DNA of 64,000 nt from Apostichopus japonicus (lineage: Eukaryota > Echinodermata > Holothuroidea > Aspidochirotida > Stichopodidae): positions 4,895,501 through 4,959,500 of the forward strand of contig NC_092563.1 in the NCBI RefSeq assembly GCF_037975245.1, given 5' to 3'. Shown piece after piece: positions 1-12,519 of this stretch. Below the pieces are notes generated by a model. That model did no database searches, was not told where the DNA came from, and saw only the letters and a program-made list of their open reading frames with translations. The position numbers and the translations under genes were made by a program. Within the stretch, counting starts at the first letter, position 1, and each line of letters opens with the position of its first letter.

Positions 1-1553
1 ATGTACATATTTTTGGTTTAATTATTAGAATTTTACAAAACATTGGATTAACTTTAACATTCGATTTGTACTGAGGATCTGACGTCATCATCAGTTTAGC
101 CTTAAAGGGGCATTCCAGAGATTCAGAATATTTTAAAGGAGATTATCTCGATAAATCTCAATAGCTAGAGAAATGTTACTGGCACATATTATTTTTTTAT
201 TATGACATACCAAGAACAGAATTATGTTTATAATCTTCCTTTTAATGACGGAACTCTTACCGACCGGTTTTCTTAATTTCTTCTAGCCACGGTTGACCCT
301 GCCGTACTGCATTTTTTATTTTTATTTCATCACCCACGTCAGGAAGCTATAGCATACGTCAACTCAGTTCAAGGGTGTGTCGGGTGGGTAAGGGGGGGGG
401 GGGTATTCATGTAATACATGAGTTCGACGGAAGGATGACATCACGGACGACAAAAACCCGTTCCTTTAAGTTAACCATCAAACAATATTGAATTTTAAAT
501 TACCGTTACGGAAACTAATTTGAAACCTTCATTCGAACGTTGTAATCTCTTTTGACGAAACCTCAGACCGATCAAAATATGCATATTCATATATCTGGGC
601 ATTTTTCAATGCTAATTGGGTACCCATTTTCTTATAGAACATTCAACTGAGACTGGAATATTCAGTAATTTGACAAGTACATGAGTGGAAACATTATCAC
701 TGGTGCATGTAAGTGACTAGATAAGTTTGCCCACGAAAACTGTATTTGGAAGAAATTTGCGAAATGAAATTCGATTGCCCATGATTGCGAAACGAAATTG
801 AATGTTAAATAAAATTTCCAATTAAAATTTAAAATTATGAGCGATAGACCTATCTATTACGTCATTAATCTGGAGAAGTTAATATAATATTATATAATTA
901 GCATATCAAACATTTTATTTTCATGCAAATTTTTTTTTTAGTTTTCACTATATAATTCAAAGCCCTCATCTTGTCTTTACTTCGTATATTATCCATGTGG
1001 CAACAGCAGATCGAGTCAAATTGAGCGGGAAAATGTATCCTCGCGATAATTAGTAAACCATTTATCCAAAAATATTATACTACTTTAAACACACAAGTTT
1101 GTAGTTTTATAGGATAGTTTCAACTCAGAGTACATTGAAAGAAAATCTCAGTAGCACTCCAAACTATATCGAGAACAAAATATCATCAACGATTATAAAA
1201 TTTAAAAAAAGAGTAAATCTTTAATGCGTAAGAAGGCAACTTTGTTATGAATTTAGTGTAATGGAGCTTAACAATTTATCACAATTAATTGATAATAAAC
1301 AGCCTTGGTGTATATTTGATAACAAGTGAGTATACACAAATATTGACGCGTAACTGCCAACCGGGAGTACACGCTGATAATTTTTCAATTACCGATATAA
1401 TTTTTCCCGTTTTTTCCTGTCAAGTTCTCATATGACCGAATGTCCCACGTTTCCATTAAAGTGAACAGCATTGTCTAATTATCATTGTCTATGGGATGTT
1501 ACGTTTCATATAGCCCCTCTAATTATCTCTCTCCACCTCTCTCATGTATATAT

Positions 1554-1588
<35 letters not shown>

Positions 1589-4500
1589 ATATGCCTCTCA
1601 GTTTCTCCTTCAATGTAGAGCCTACACATACAACAGAGAAGTTCAATATATTTATCCTTTTCTTATCAAAATAATTTTGGTTTAACTTTTCTCAATCGGC
1701 TTTATTATTATTATGTTTTTTTTTTCTTGTCGTGCTCAATTTTAAGAGCAACAGGAGAAGTTCCTCCTCTCTCTTTCTCTCCTTATATCTGGCTTATCTT
1801 CTTTTCCCTCCTTCGTCTCCCTTTTTTCCTTTCTCTTTTCTTCTTAGCGATTTAATTTGCTGAAGTGTCAGCCCTCTTCTCCAGTTTGCATTACGTGGAT
1901 CATTTTACAAGGCCATATAGTACCGAGTAAAACATTCACTGTGTCTGTTAAACACATTTGTGTCCCATTGGACAGTTTTCGCGGGATTTCGATCTCTTGG
2001 AAATCCGTAGGGGTTTGTGATGAATCATATATATGTATATACATAATATACTATGCAGAATGCACGATGACAGATGAAAAAACATGATATCATACTTGAT
2101 ATACATTTGTCAAGATTGCTAGCGGTGATCAAACATTTGACGAAATTGCGTTTACGCGACTTATTTTGTTTTTGAGCGCATTTATTCAATATATACGAAT
2201 ATACGATAATAATGATGTATTATCATATAGGTGTAAATCAAACCGAGCCTATATATATATATATATATCCACAGTGTTACTTACTTTATATCAAACCCTG
2301 AACGATATCGTTAGACAAATATAAGCTTGCTTATTTATTAGTCACAATAACACTCAACTTGCAAACTATAAATCAGATTTACGAATGACAAGTTTATGTA
2401 TCCGGCGACTTAAACTTGAAAACCCCATTCGCTAATTTCCTGTTAAAACAAAGATGATAAAAACTACACAGAACATCAAACAGGTAGATGAAGATGTAGG
2501 GACTGTTTTTTTTTTATAATCTTTCCCCTATAATTTCGTTTTATAGGCTTCATTTATTTCTATATATATATGTATTAAAATTTCTAAAATCGCTTCAAGT
2601 GACAACGTACATAATCTACTAAAATGTCGCGCTCGTTCATCCAGAACCGAACATATTAGCTGTTTTGACAGTGGGTGCCGTTGATTCAGCAATCCCGTTA
2701 GAGAAAAATATAAAAAGACATAACTGATTCTCGCTTCATTTCGTAAAAGCAAACGCCTGCATGCGTTGCATCCATTTCCTGAAAGGCGGGAATTTACAGA
2801 TAGAGAGACAGAGAGAGAGAAAGATAGAGGTGATGGAGAAATATTACGAGGCAGCGAAATGGCTGTAAGGATGATTGACATTATGGCCAATACTTATCAT
2901 CATCATCATCATCATCATCTTGATCATCATCTACGTCTTCGTCGGGACGAAAGCTATTACTCTGGGAAATTGGCGGTTAAAATGTCAGCACAATTAGCGA
3001 CTCTTCAATACCACTTATAACTCTCGATATTACAGCAATTTTTTTTTTTTTTTTTAGATCAGTCTGATATTTTGTCAAAGAGTTCTTTTTCACGGTTGGT
3101 TAAGATTTCTTTAAAGAATCATTGTCCATCCAACTTTGTATAACATCGACGGGTTTTGAAAAGCAGACAAAACAAATCCTCTCGGGATTGTTTCTCTCGC
3201 AATATCTCTCTCTCTATCAATAGAAGCATGTTATGTGCATGTTTTCATCTGATGAAGGGTAGCGTCACTTATTGCTATTGAGCAAAATTAGGTCACTGTG
3301 GAAAAGATTCATTTTAAGCGTTCCGTCAAATTGCTAACACAGGAAGGAGTAAGCTGTTTTTGGCTGGATGTATATCTGTATATATATTGTATATAGATAG
3401 GCCTACCTGTATTTATACACATAGATGCATATATAGATATACATACATATATATATATCCAGGGAGGTATACAATGTAATATATTTAATGTAACAGTAAA
3501 AATAACACGTGAGCTGTAAGTGAATTTTATGAGCGCTCCTCGATAATAAATCTCGATCTTAGATAGAGAAGGAAAATAAGGGCAAAAGCTTGTTATTTAT
3601 GATATCAGTTTGATTCGCGAGTTATCGTTCATATACATCGACGAATGTAATAGTTGTCTTCTTTCGGGTTATTTCTGTATTTTTGTTGTTGTTGTTTTGA
3701 ATCCAGCTTTGGTGAATACAATCCACGTGTAATACAAGACGATTTTTTCCTTGTTGACTTGTTTGAGATCTCGGTTTATCCAAGTGTTTTTGGAAGTAGG
3801 TTTTTACTTGTCGCCTCCTACTTGGAACCAATTTGTGACCATTTTCTTCTTCTTGTGATTGTACGTGTAATTGCCTCTCACGGCCCGGAATAATCTCCCA
3901 TGTGGACATTTATTTTTTAAGACCTGAAATTTATCACCAACAATCGAGAACGTCAGGTCGACTTCTGTAGAGGACCCGAGGAAAGAGGAGACTATCGGGC
4001 ATCCACAATAATTATGAGACACAGTAAGTTAACTTACTAATTTACATAATAAAGGAGTCATTTGCATATCGTCTGAAGTGTCCGGAAGTGTTTATCGAAT
4101 TTTAAAACGTTTGATTTCAAAACAAGATGGCATTTGACCAGGCTAGGATAATCAACTAGACTTTATTTCATGATTTTTTTTTTTATATAATGACTTTTAT
4201 CCTATTTTGGAAATTTTGTCGCCCAGACACTTCGTATAAAGTATTACTCATTTGAAAAAAAGCACCGAGTCACAAATAGTTGAAATTCTCAACTTTTTTT
4301 GTGCTCGTTAATTGAAAATCAAACTTAAGAGGAGTTTGGGCTATAATGGACACCGTTGTCTTGAGGATTTTTTATTTCGTAAATTAACTTACAATTAATA
4401 TTTACAAATAACAATTACATAACACCCTGCCATAGTATAATCAATTTGTCTCTTTTAATAGATTATATTTTCGCGCGTTTCATAGTATCGTATGAGCGCA

Positions 4501-5930
4501 ATATGCAATCCATTTGAACCAGCTAGACATAGTTTTTGACCAGTTTTTTCTTTACCCTGGGTTCCACGCATCTTAGAGGCAGAAAACTCACAAGGGTGCA
4601 AAGCTATGGGTGTAAACAATCAATTTTCAGGACGAGTAAGTTCATCCACCAATGCAAACAGCGGTTCAAGATTGTTTTTTGTTTTTTAACAAGTATTATA
4701 CAGAGAAAGCGAGTAATGAAGGTTAAGAAACACAGTTTCAGAGTGTGAGTGAAAACAGTTTTTTTTTTGGGGGGGGGGTATCTAAATTTCGTATGGGGTA
4801 CCTTTCTCGGTATGCTGTTTTCATGTGAACGGTGTCTTTATGTATATGCATAGTTCTATCTATGAAAAATCTTGAGGAGAACTTAGGGGAAAACGATTTA
4901 ATAAATATTGGACATCCTTTTTCTTCTTTCTCATGCAACAATGGTACAAGAAGTAAGATCACAGTATATTGTGTAAAGATTATTTGTATAATTACATATT
5001 AATATATTTACACTGGCAATTTGTCCATGAGAAATTCTTTAAATTTTTGTTCATTTGGAAGCTGGGAATAATTGAACGAACGAACGAACGTTCGAATCAT
5101 ACATGCACACTTCAAATTAAGATACAAAGTTCTAAAAATGAATTCAAGCAATAAATCATGTGAATTATATTTTATTGGTGCTATTTTGTTGCCAATATGT
5201 AACATAATTAATACATTCGTGTCATCAGTATCGTAAACTTGAATGGGTTCCTTCAGTTATAATGACGAAAGCTAAATATACAGGTGTACATGTAGGGATG
5301 TCCTTCTGTTACTCGCCCTGTCATACCCCCCCCTCCATTGTCAGCTCACTTGGGACCGTTCCTTTCATAATTGAATTTTCTCATTTTTTTTTTCATTTTG
5401 CTTTCGTCCTTTTCACTTATAACCTCTTCCATGTGCACCCAGTCTCGTCACAAGATTGAATTGAATAGGAGAAGCCGCAACTTTCTAATAAATATACGAG
5501 AAAAATAATCAAAAAAAAAATTAATAGAAAGTATTCATTTAAAGAGTAAAGGAGAATTGCGTTCAATCAGTTTCAGAGAACTTAAACTCGAAATCAACGT
5601 TGAACCAGCGTTGCATTTATATCACCATATGTATATCCCTAATTAAAACAACATCCAAGGATGAAATTCGGAATTATTTTTTCTGGATTATTTATAGTAA
5701 GTTATATATAGAAATTACGGTAACGTCATTTTTTTTTTATAAAACTAGTTCAATGGTTCAACTAAATTTAAACAGCTTGGCAACATATTGTACAACTGTA
5801 AAAACGAACTTTCTTCAGTATTTCACTTATGTTTTTCAATATTTTCCTTTTATGATTGGAAAACGTTTAATGATATGCCTGTATAATATTCTTCGTGTTT
5901 GTACCGTTCTGACATAAAGCGTCTGGAGAT

Positions 5931-6022
5931 CCTTGGAGGGGTGCCAAGATGGTGGTTCCTTGGAGGGGTGCGAGGATGGTGGTTCCTCGGAGGGGTACCA
6001 GGATGGAGGTTCTATGGGGTAA
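5931..6022. repeat. Three-copy 30-bp minisatellite
   Basis: Three adjacent diverged units share the core CTTGGAGGGGTGCCAAGATG with GTGGTTC after it, at a period of about 30 bp. The open frames crossing it on both strands are translations of the repeat, not genes. Confidence 0.8.
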
Positions 6023-6770
6023 GGGGTAATGTTAAGGACCACTCCCGTCGTCTGGGTACGAGCTCCCATCCCCCCCCCCCACCCTCACCCTATACCAACC
6101 CTCGTTCGTTGGGTACCGAATGTAAAACAAAATGGTTATTAGCGCTACCTTGCGGTAGACCAAATCATATATCTAATTTATAGCCTAAATATTCATAATA
6201 ATGCACCACTTCACGTCTCATATTGTATTTTTATTGCCATATAGGAGAGCCCCAGAACCCCTAAATGAGAGTCGACTTTAACGTCGCTATGGCAACACCC
6301 CCTCCTCCATAAATTCCTTACCCATAATTTTGTCAAGGCGATCCGCTGACCCAGTGAACAGTTTTAAAAATTCTAAATGCGAAGGGATTAAAGGAGGGAG
6401 GGCGGGGATAGGGGAGGCTGGGGTTTAGTATCAGAGGTTGATAAATGTAGTGTTTTTAACTACAGGACACAATTTTTCTTTTTGTTATCAATGTACCCAC
6501 TTTATTACAGATTACATTTTATATGTGTAGGTCGTGTACTTTGTGGAAGGGCTGGGTTCGTTATTTCATCATCCTATTTTTTTACCTTTCATATTTGTTT
6601 GGGATCACTCTACTATAGATAAACCCCATGGGTGTTTCTTAGGGTGTTCCCTTTCTTAGATTTTCACAGAGATTTAACCTTGTAACCGCACTGTATCTCA
6701 TAACATACTAATAAAAAAAATAAAAAAAGTTTAGTTACACAGTAACTTTCCTGTAGGAACGTAAAGTTGA

Positions 6771-7073
6771 GAGAATGAATTAATGAATCCATGAATGAAT
6801 GGACGAACGAATGAATGAATGAGAGAATGAATGAGATAATGTTTAAAAGATGAGTGAATGAATGAGAGAATGAACGAAGGAATGAGTGGATTGATGTATG
6901 ATTGAATGAATGTATGTATCAATGAATGAATGAATAAATTTATGAATGTTTGAACGTATGAACGTATGAATGTATGGATATATGGATTTATGTATGAGTG
7001 TATGAATGTATGAATGCATGAATGTATGAATGTATGCATGTATGAATGTATGGATGTTTGAATGTATGAATGT
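6771..7073. repeat. Degenerate GAAT/GTAT tetranucleotide array
   Basis: About 300 bp of GAATGAAT passing into ATGTATGA-type repeats. The minus strand translates to long Ile-His-Ser/Thr-Phe runs, which are an artefact of the 4-bp period read in threes. Confidence 0.85.
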
Positions 7074-7551
7074 CTTACAAAGTACATTGAGCACAAATTA
7101 ACACGATAAATGAGCTCAATTTGACATTAATTTATGACTCTTCGTACTTTTTATTTTCCATTCTGAGTTGATTTTAGTTATATTGCTCTTCCGAGAGAAG
7201 TTTCACAGACAGAGTCACTTATCAACATGCATATCAGCCACGATGAATTAGTAATAATATTTATGCACATTCACCCATAATCTCGATGGCGGCAATTATA
7301 TACGTTATCCATGATAAACACCAACCAGCTTATTAATTATTACATGCATGCTCCATGGTTGCCAATCACGTTCACGTTGCGGTGTGTTACGGTACCTACG
7401 TGCATGGACCACAGGAAATCTATTTGTACAGACTTTTAACTATGCCCACGATACAGTAATTAATTTGCCGTACGTCAAATGCTGCTATGTCGTAAACACG
7501 TATATTAACATGTAAACTGAGGATGTTAATATTAATATTTCAATAGGAATA

Positions 7552-8826
7552 GACCGGCAGCCCAGAGCACTTTGATCAAACGAACGAGGTACCAATATCT
7601 GAGTATTGGAACATTTGTGGAAAAACCCAGTATATCCAAAAGTGGACGTCTGCCGTGGTCGCTCTGCTGCATGTGGCCCATGGGGCCGGTTAAAGGGGGC
7701 CAAAAAATGCATCTGATCAAACGAACGAGGTACCACTTGAAACCAATGTCAACTTAATGCATGAATGCCACATAGTACTGAATGGCCCATGACAGACAAA
7801 TTTTCTGCTGCAAAGGGCCCGCCAGACGCCCCAAAAGGGCCCCTAAAAATGCATCTGATCAAACGAACGAGGTACCACTTGAAACCAATGTCAACTTAAT
7901 GCATGAATGCCACAAAGTAATGAATGGCCCATGCCAGACAAATTTTCTGCTGCTAAGGGCCCGCCAGACGCCCCCAAATATGGCCCAAATGCCCATTATC
8001 GTAGCATTGACCCAGATTAAATATGCAAGGTACCACTCAAAACCGGTTTGGAATGTTCGGGTTGACCATACAGACTATGGAAATAATCATGCCAGACAAA
8101 TTTTCTGCTACAAAGGGCCCGCCAGACGCCCCAAAAGGGCCCCTTAAAATGAATTTGATCAAACGAACGAGGTACCACTTGAAACCAATGTCAACTTAAT
8201 GCATGAATGCCACAAAGTACTGAATGGCCCATGCCAGACAAATTTTCTACTGCTAAGGGCCCGCCAGACGCCCCCAAATATGGCCCAAATGCCCATTAGC
8301 GTAGCATTGACCCAGATTAAATATGCAAGGTACCACTCAAAATCGGTTTGGAATGTTCGGGTTGATCTTACAGACTATGGAAATCATCATGCCAGACAAA
8401 TTTTCTGCTACAAAGGGCCCGCCAGACGCCCCAAAAGGGCCCATAAAAATGCATTTGATCAAACGAACGAGGTACCACTTGAAACCAATGTCAACTTAAT
8501 GCATGAATGCCACAAAGTACTGAATGGCCTATGCCAGACAAATTTTCTACTGCTAAGGGCCCGCCAGACGCCCCCAAATATGGCCCAAAATGCCCATTAT
8601 CGTAGCACTGACCCAGATTAAATATGCAAGATACCACTCAAAACCGGTTTGGATCCACACAAAAACAATATTAAATGCAAAGGTACTTTCCGCAGAGTAA
8701 AGCACTGCCAATGCAAGACAAATTTTCTTCTGCATAGGTCCCACCAGATAGAAAGAATAGGTGGCCCAATGTGGCCCTATATATGGGTCTAAAGAATTGG
8801 ATATATGTGCCTTGTAACATGACATT
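7552..8826 (+). repeat. Left arm of foldback element with 300-bp tandem units
   Basis: The marker GATCAAACGAACGAGGTACC recurs near 7575, 7717, 7858, 8158 and 8458, giving spacings of about 142, 142, 300 and 300 bp. Each 300-bp unit is two diverged half-units of about 150 bp, each containing GACAAATTTTCTGCT followed by GGGCCCGCCAGACGCC. The inner end, near GCCTTGTAACATGACATTT, still matches the right arm. Confidence 0.85.
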
Positions 8827-9028
8827 TCAAGCTCATGATTATATTGTTTCCAGCATAAATTGGAGTTACTGTACACAAGACCAGTGTTTTATCTTATTTA
8901 GCTATTCGCTGCTCTAAGCAAAGTAAAGATAACACTTTCACCTAAGCCTCTAAATATTTTGGGATTTGCTGGCCTGGGCAAAAATTACAGTTCCCCACAT
9001 TATAATTCTAACACTCTGAGGAAGAGTC

Positions 9029-9253
9029 TTGCCTGGCTTGGATCCACAGAACTACGGTTGGAAGAGCAAGAATGGGTGCTACAGCCCTGACTGGTTTGAG
9101 GGACCGGCTCTCCCAGATCATCTATTCCAAGAGGGGGAACTGAGCGAAGATTTTCAAAGTAGCCGACCAGACGTGGCTTCCGAATTTGATGGCGATGATT
9201 CAAGTACTGAACCATCTTGGAGTGATGACTCCGACAATGAAACATTGATTTGA
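9029..9253 (+). pseudogene. Acidic C-terminal-like protein fragment inside the foldback element
   Basis: An open frame of 74 codons encodes a segment with YGW (about residues 9-11), YSPDWFEGPALPDHL (about 18-32) and then a strongly acidic Ser/Asp/Glu tail ending in DNETLI before the stop. It lies in the centre of the foldback element and has no obvious partner exons. The shape suggests the last piece of an element-encoded or captured protein, but I do not recognise the family with certainty and assign no function. It may be a pseudogene or chance. Confidence 0.35.
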
Positions 9254-9811
9254 GCTTCCATTGTCTTTTTAGAATCAAGTTCATGGGAATACTTAATTTT
9301 CATAAACTTAGAGATCTGTCTGAATGGCAAATGCAGTGTCTTTTTACAATGCACACACTCCAGTGTTTAATCACTGTCAAGAGACATGAATTCTCAGTTC
9401 TTATACTTCGAACCTAACATGTGTCATGTTCAGAGTAATCACATAATGATCTTTTGTTACTATCTTTGCCAATTATGATTTTAGTACATTTTAAACTAGC
9501 AAGATGACTTTCTTCAAAGGTAAAAGATCCCTTCATAGATGAAAACAAAAACCCTCATCTAGCATTCATATTTCTGAAAAATGGATGCCACATCTATTTG
9601 TTGGACTTGTTACAAGCTATTCGAATTGAATTAGTGTAATGATGGAAGTTCTAAAAGACCAAGATGGAGTAATATACGCCAATTACTCATTTTATATTTT
9701 GTATCAGGGAATGGAGTCATACGTGGTGATATCAGTATTTGTTTGTTCAATCTTAGCATTTTAAGTCCTTTAAAGAGTGTACCTAGCATAAAGGTACATA
9801 TACATTTCTAT

Positions 9812-9900
9812 GCTTCAATTATGTATCTTTTAAAAACCATATTGGACAGTTTCAACTTGAAACTGTCCAATATGGTTTTTAAAAGATACATAATTGAAGC
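9812..9900. repeat. Perfect 44-bp inverted repeat, 1-nt spacer
   Basis: Two 44-nt arms (9812-9855 and 9857-9900) are exact reverse complements around a single C at 9856. The outer end starts GCTTCAATTATGTATC and the inner end is ACAGTTTCAA. It sits in the unique centre of the foldback element. It would form a cruciform or RNA hairpin. Confidence 0.95.
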
Positions 9901-10569
9901 TTTACTTTCAACCCAAACCTTTATCGTTAAGTACAAGTTATCAAGCATTTTCACCATTGTTTGATAATTGTTTCTTTGTCTGAGCTTAAGAAACAAAACA
10001 ATCTCTTTTGTTCGACTACATGTATGTCTTAAGAGGACACTTGAGCGTTCTTTCTCAAGATTTTAAACTTTGTAGATTTACAATGCTAACGTAAACACAG
10101 TGTTTTAAGATACAAAATGATTTTTGGTTTCTTATTTACAATACATAAACTGATTTTAATCTGCTCCAGTGTTTCCAGCGAAACAAAGTAACTGTCAAGT
10201 TAAACACTGCTCACGATACAAAGTACTGACTGGATAAAAGGAAAAAGAATAGATAAAAGGAACAAGAATGGATTTGAGAATGCATTATAACTGTCAGGAT
10301 CTCCCTCAAAGACTGAGTTCGCGTCATTTTTGTTTTGCTCAATGAAATGTTCAGTAATTGATACACCTACTAGTATACTAATCTCATTATTCCATTGGCC
10401 TATGTAGCGGGAAGGAATTTGAATAATTCAGGATGTTCTTGATTGTTATAGATTGGTTTCTTGTGGCATCTTAACTATTTAAACTGCATATTTCTTTTAC
10501 ATGTGGAGGGCCTTTTGCAGAAGAAAATTTGTATTGCATTGGCATTTCTTTACTCTGTGGAATGTTACA

Positions 10570-11679
10570 AATGTCATGTCACAAGGCACATATATTCTGC
10601 ATCAATATACAATCCATTAGGCCCATATAGGGCCGCATTGGGCAACCTATTCTTTCTATCTGGTGGGACCTATGCAGAAGAAAATTTGTCTTGCATTGGC
10701 AGTTCTTTAATCTGTGGAAAGTACCTTTGCATTTGATATTGGTTTTTTTGTGGTACCAACTATGATTGATCATAGCCCATTTGGGGGCCCTTTTTTTTAG
10801 TGTGTTTGTTGGCCCCTTTGTAGCAGAAAATTTGTCTGGCATGATTATTTGCATAGTCTGTAAGATCAACCCGAACATTCTAAACCGGTTTTGAGTAGTA
10901 CCTTGCATATTTAATCTGGGTCAATGCTACGATAATGGGCATTTGGGCCACATTTAGGGGCGTCTGGAGGGCCCTTAGCAGCAGAAAATTTGTCTGGCAT
11001 GGGCCATTCAGTACTTTGTGGCATTCATGCATTAAGTTGACATTGGTTTCAAGTGGTACCTCGTTCGTTTGATCAAATTCATTTTAAGGGGCCCTTTTGG
11101 GGCGTCTGGCGGGCCCTTTGTAGCAGAAAATTTGTCTGGCATGATTATTTCCATAGTCTGTAAGGTCAACCCGAACATTCCAAACCGGTTTTGAGTGGTA
11201 CCTTGCATATTTAATCTGGGTCAATGCTACGATAATGGGCATTTGGGCCATATTTGGGGGCGTCTGGCGGGCCCTTAGCAGCAGAAAATTTGTCTGGCAT
11301 GGGCCATTCATTACTTTGTGGCATTCATGCATTAAGTTGACATTGGTTTCAAGTGGTACCTCGTTCGTTTGATCAGATGCATTTTTAGGGGCCCTTTTGG
11401 GGCGTCTGGCGGGCCCTTTGCAGCAGAAAATTTGTCTGTCATGGGCCATTCAGTACTATGTGGCATTCATGCATTAAGTTGACATTGGTTTCAAGTGGTA
11501 CCTCGTTCGTTTGATCAGATGCATTTTTTGGACCCCTTTAACCGGCCCCATGGGCCACATGCAGCAGAGCGACCACGGCAGACGTCCACTTCTGGATATA
11601 CTGGGTTTTTCCACAAATGTTCCAATACTCAGATATTGGTACCTCGTTCGTTTGATCAAAGTGCTCTGGGCTGCCGGTC
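10570..11679 (-). repeat. Right arm of foldback element
   Basis: This is the reverse complement of the left arm. The marker GGTACCTCGTTCGTTTGATC occurs near 11058, 11358, 11500 and 11640, so this arm has one 300-bp unit fewer than the left. Copies within the two arms differ by only scattered substitutions, except at the inner end, where divergence rises. Confidence 0.85.
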
Positions 11680-11681
11680 TA

Positions 11682-12280
11682 GAAGGAAAATCGTTTATTA
11701 GGAGGCTTGAAATGCTATAGTGGTGCGATAGACCGATGTATGTATATGGGTTAAAATGAATGAGATTGTATCGTATGCAGAGTTTGATATATATTACCAT
11801 ATAGTACCGGATCTATTGGTTGTACGTATGAAAGGGCTATATCTTACATTTTATACACTGTAGTCTGTATGACACATACAGACGTTACAATGAAATCGTG
11901 TCACAGGCCTATACTGTTCACTTCACTGACTGTTCACTATACAACATTTTAAAACAGCTTTTAACAAGGTGATTTTTTTGTCAATGCACCAAAATTCCAA
12001 GACTGGACTCAGACAACAAACTAAACACAAGATTGAAAAAAAATCAAAGAAAGAAAAGTAGCCTAATAATAATCCCTGAAGAAATATTACAACTGCATGC
12101 ATGGTCTTATCGTGTTGGATCTTCATTTAGGGTCTATGTATAGGTTGACAAACGTTTGGCTGATATATGTATATACATCGCACTCGAAGCTAGCATGGGT
12201 ATATGGTACTGCAATTGCAAGCCTATATTTAGATCCACAAACACAAATATACGGGAATAACCTTATATATATATATATAT
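11682..12280. other. Intergenic, no gene seen
   Basis: No recognisable exon or repeat family beyond a TA run starting near 12264 that leads into the hammerhead hairpin. Confidence 0.5.
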
Positions 12281-12320
12281 ATATATGTTGATACTAGATG
12301 AGACTAGTGGAACACTAGTA

Positions 12321-12363
12321 GTTGTAACTCGGAGTTTCACGCTTTATAGCGATCTTCAGACAA
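12321..12363 (-). ncRNA. Hammerhead ribozyme-like motif, left arm
   Basis: Read on the minus strand, the CUGANGA box (CUGAAGA) is at 12359-12353 and GAAA at 12338-12335, separated by a CGCU/AGCG stem with an AUAA loop. A very short stem III with a CCG loop and a UUGU/ACAA-based stem I complete the fold. It is the mirror image of the motif in the right arm. Confidence 0.6.
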
Positions 12364-12382
12364 CTCTGAGACAACTTCAGAG

Positions 12383-12425
12383 TTGTCTGAAGATCGCTAT
12401 AAAGCGTGAAACTCCGAGTTACAAC
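12383..12425 (+). ncRNA. Hammerhead ribozyme-like motif, right arm
   Basis: CUGAAGA is at 12387-12393 and matches the invariant CUGANGA box. Stem II is CGCU (12395-12398) with AGCG (12403-12406) and loop AUAA. GAAA is at 12408-12411. Stem III is minimal (A-U, C-G, U-A; loop CCG). Stem I pairs bases just before CUGAAGA with ACAACU from 12421 (6 bp). Cleavage would fall after U12420. Two features weaken it: a U-U opposition at the base of stem II, and U rather than the commoner C or A at the cleavage position. Confidence 0.65.
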
Positions 12426-12519
12426 TACTAGTGTTCTACTAGTCTCATCTAGTATCAACATATATTCCGCTCTGTCCAATGGACATAGAGCACTCTGCGC
12501 CAAGATAGACGCCAACCTA

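Larger units (their letters stand above)
1..7549. other. Gene-free AT-rich flank
   Basis: I find no exon with recognisable protein similarity on either strand. The open frames here are short, low in complexity or lack family features. The stretch holds simple repeats: a CT run near 1565-1589, a CAT run near 2897-2919, short TA runs near 2250, a G12 run at 392-403, a 30-bp tandem at 5931-6022 and a degenerate tetranucleotide array at 6771-7073. Regulatory DNA cannot be excluded. Confidence 0.6.
7552..11679. mobile_element. 4.1-kb foldback DNA transposon with long repetitive terminal inverted repeats
   Basis: The left end, GACCGGCAGCCCAGAGCAC, recurs in reverse complement at the right end, and both ends abut a TA dinucleotide (7550-7551 and 11680-11681), as expected of a TA target duplication. 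The inverted arms are 1.1-1.3 kb and near-identical where aligned, and consist largely of internal tandem units. The roughly 1.7-kb centre has no intact transposase, only a short acidic open frame at 9029-9253. This is the architecture of foldback or Tc1/mariner-type non-autonomous elements, but I cannot assign a superfamily: a TA duplication alone is weak evidence. An integrated palindromic segmental duplication is the alternative. Confidence 0.8.
12281..12465. mobile_element. 185-bp foldback element carrying two inverted hammerhead-like motifs
   Basis: Arms 12281-12369 and 12377-12465 are 89-nt reverse complements with one mismatch, around a 7-nt centre (GACAACT). TA repeats lie outside both ends. 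Each arm contains the string CTGAAGATCGCTATAAAGCG followed by TGAAAC, which fits a type I hammerhead ribozyme core. The same module occurs once, as a single arm, at 25263-25340, so this is a dispersed family. Hammerheads of this kind are known from Penelope-like elements and small retrozymes of animals; an end-to-end inverted dimer of such a module is my reading. Confidence 0.75.

Noticed and set aside
3622-4022. Overlapping minus-strand open frames of 72-95 codons
   Set aside because: No recognisable domain, no splice-linked partner, and the overlapping plus-strand frame is equally open.
6731-7096. Ile-His-Ser-Phe rich open frames on the minus strand
   Set aside because: They are translations of a tetranucleotide repeat; all three frames are open and similar.
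7782-8621. Open frames of 120-140 codons sharing a repeated sequence, with mirror copies at 11084-11449
   Set aside because: They are read-throughs of the 300-bp repeat units in the foldback arms. The same unit reads in different frames, and there is no domain-like pattern.
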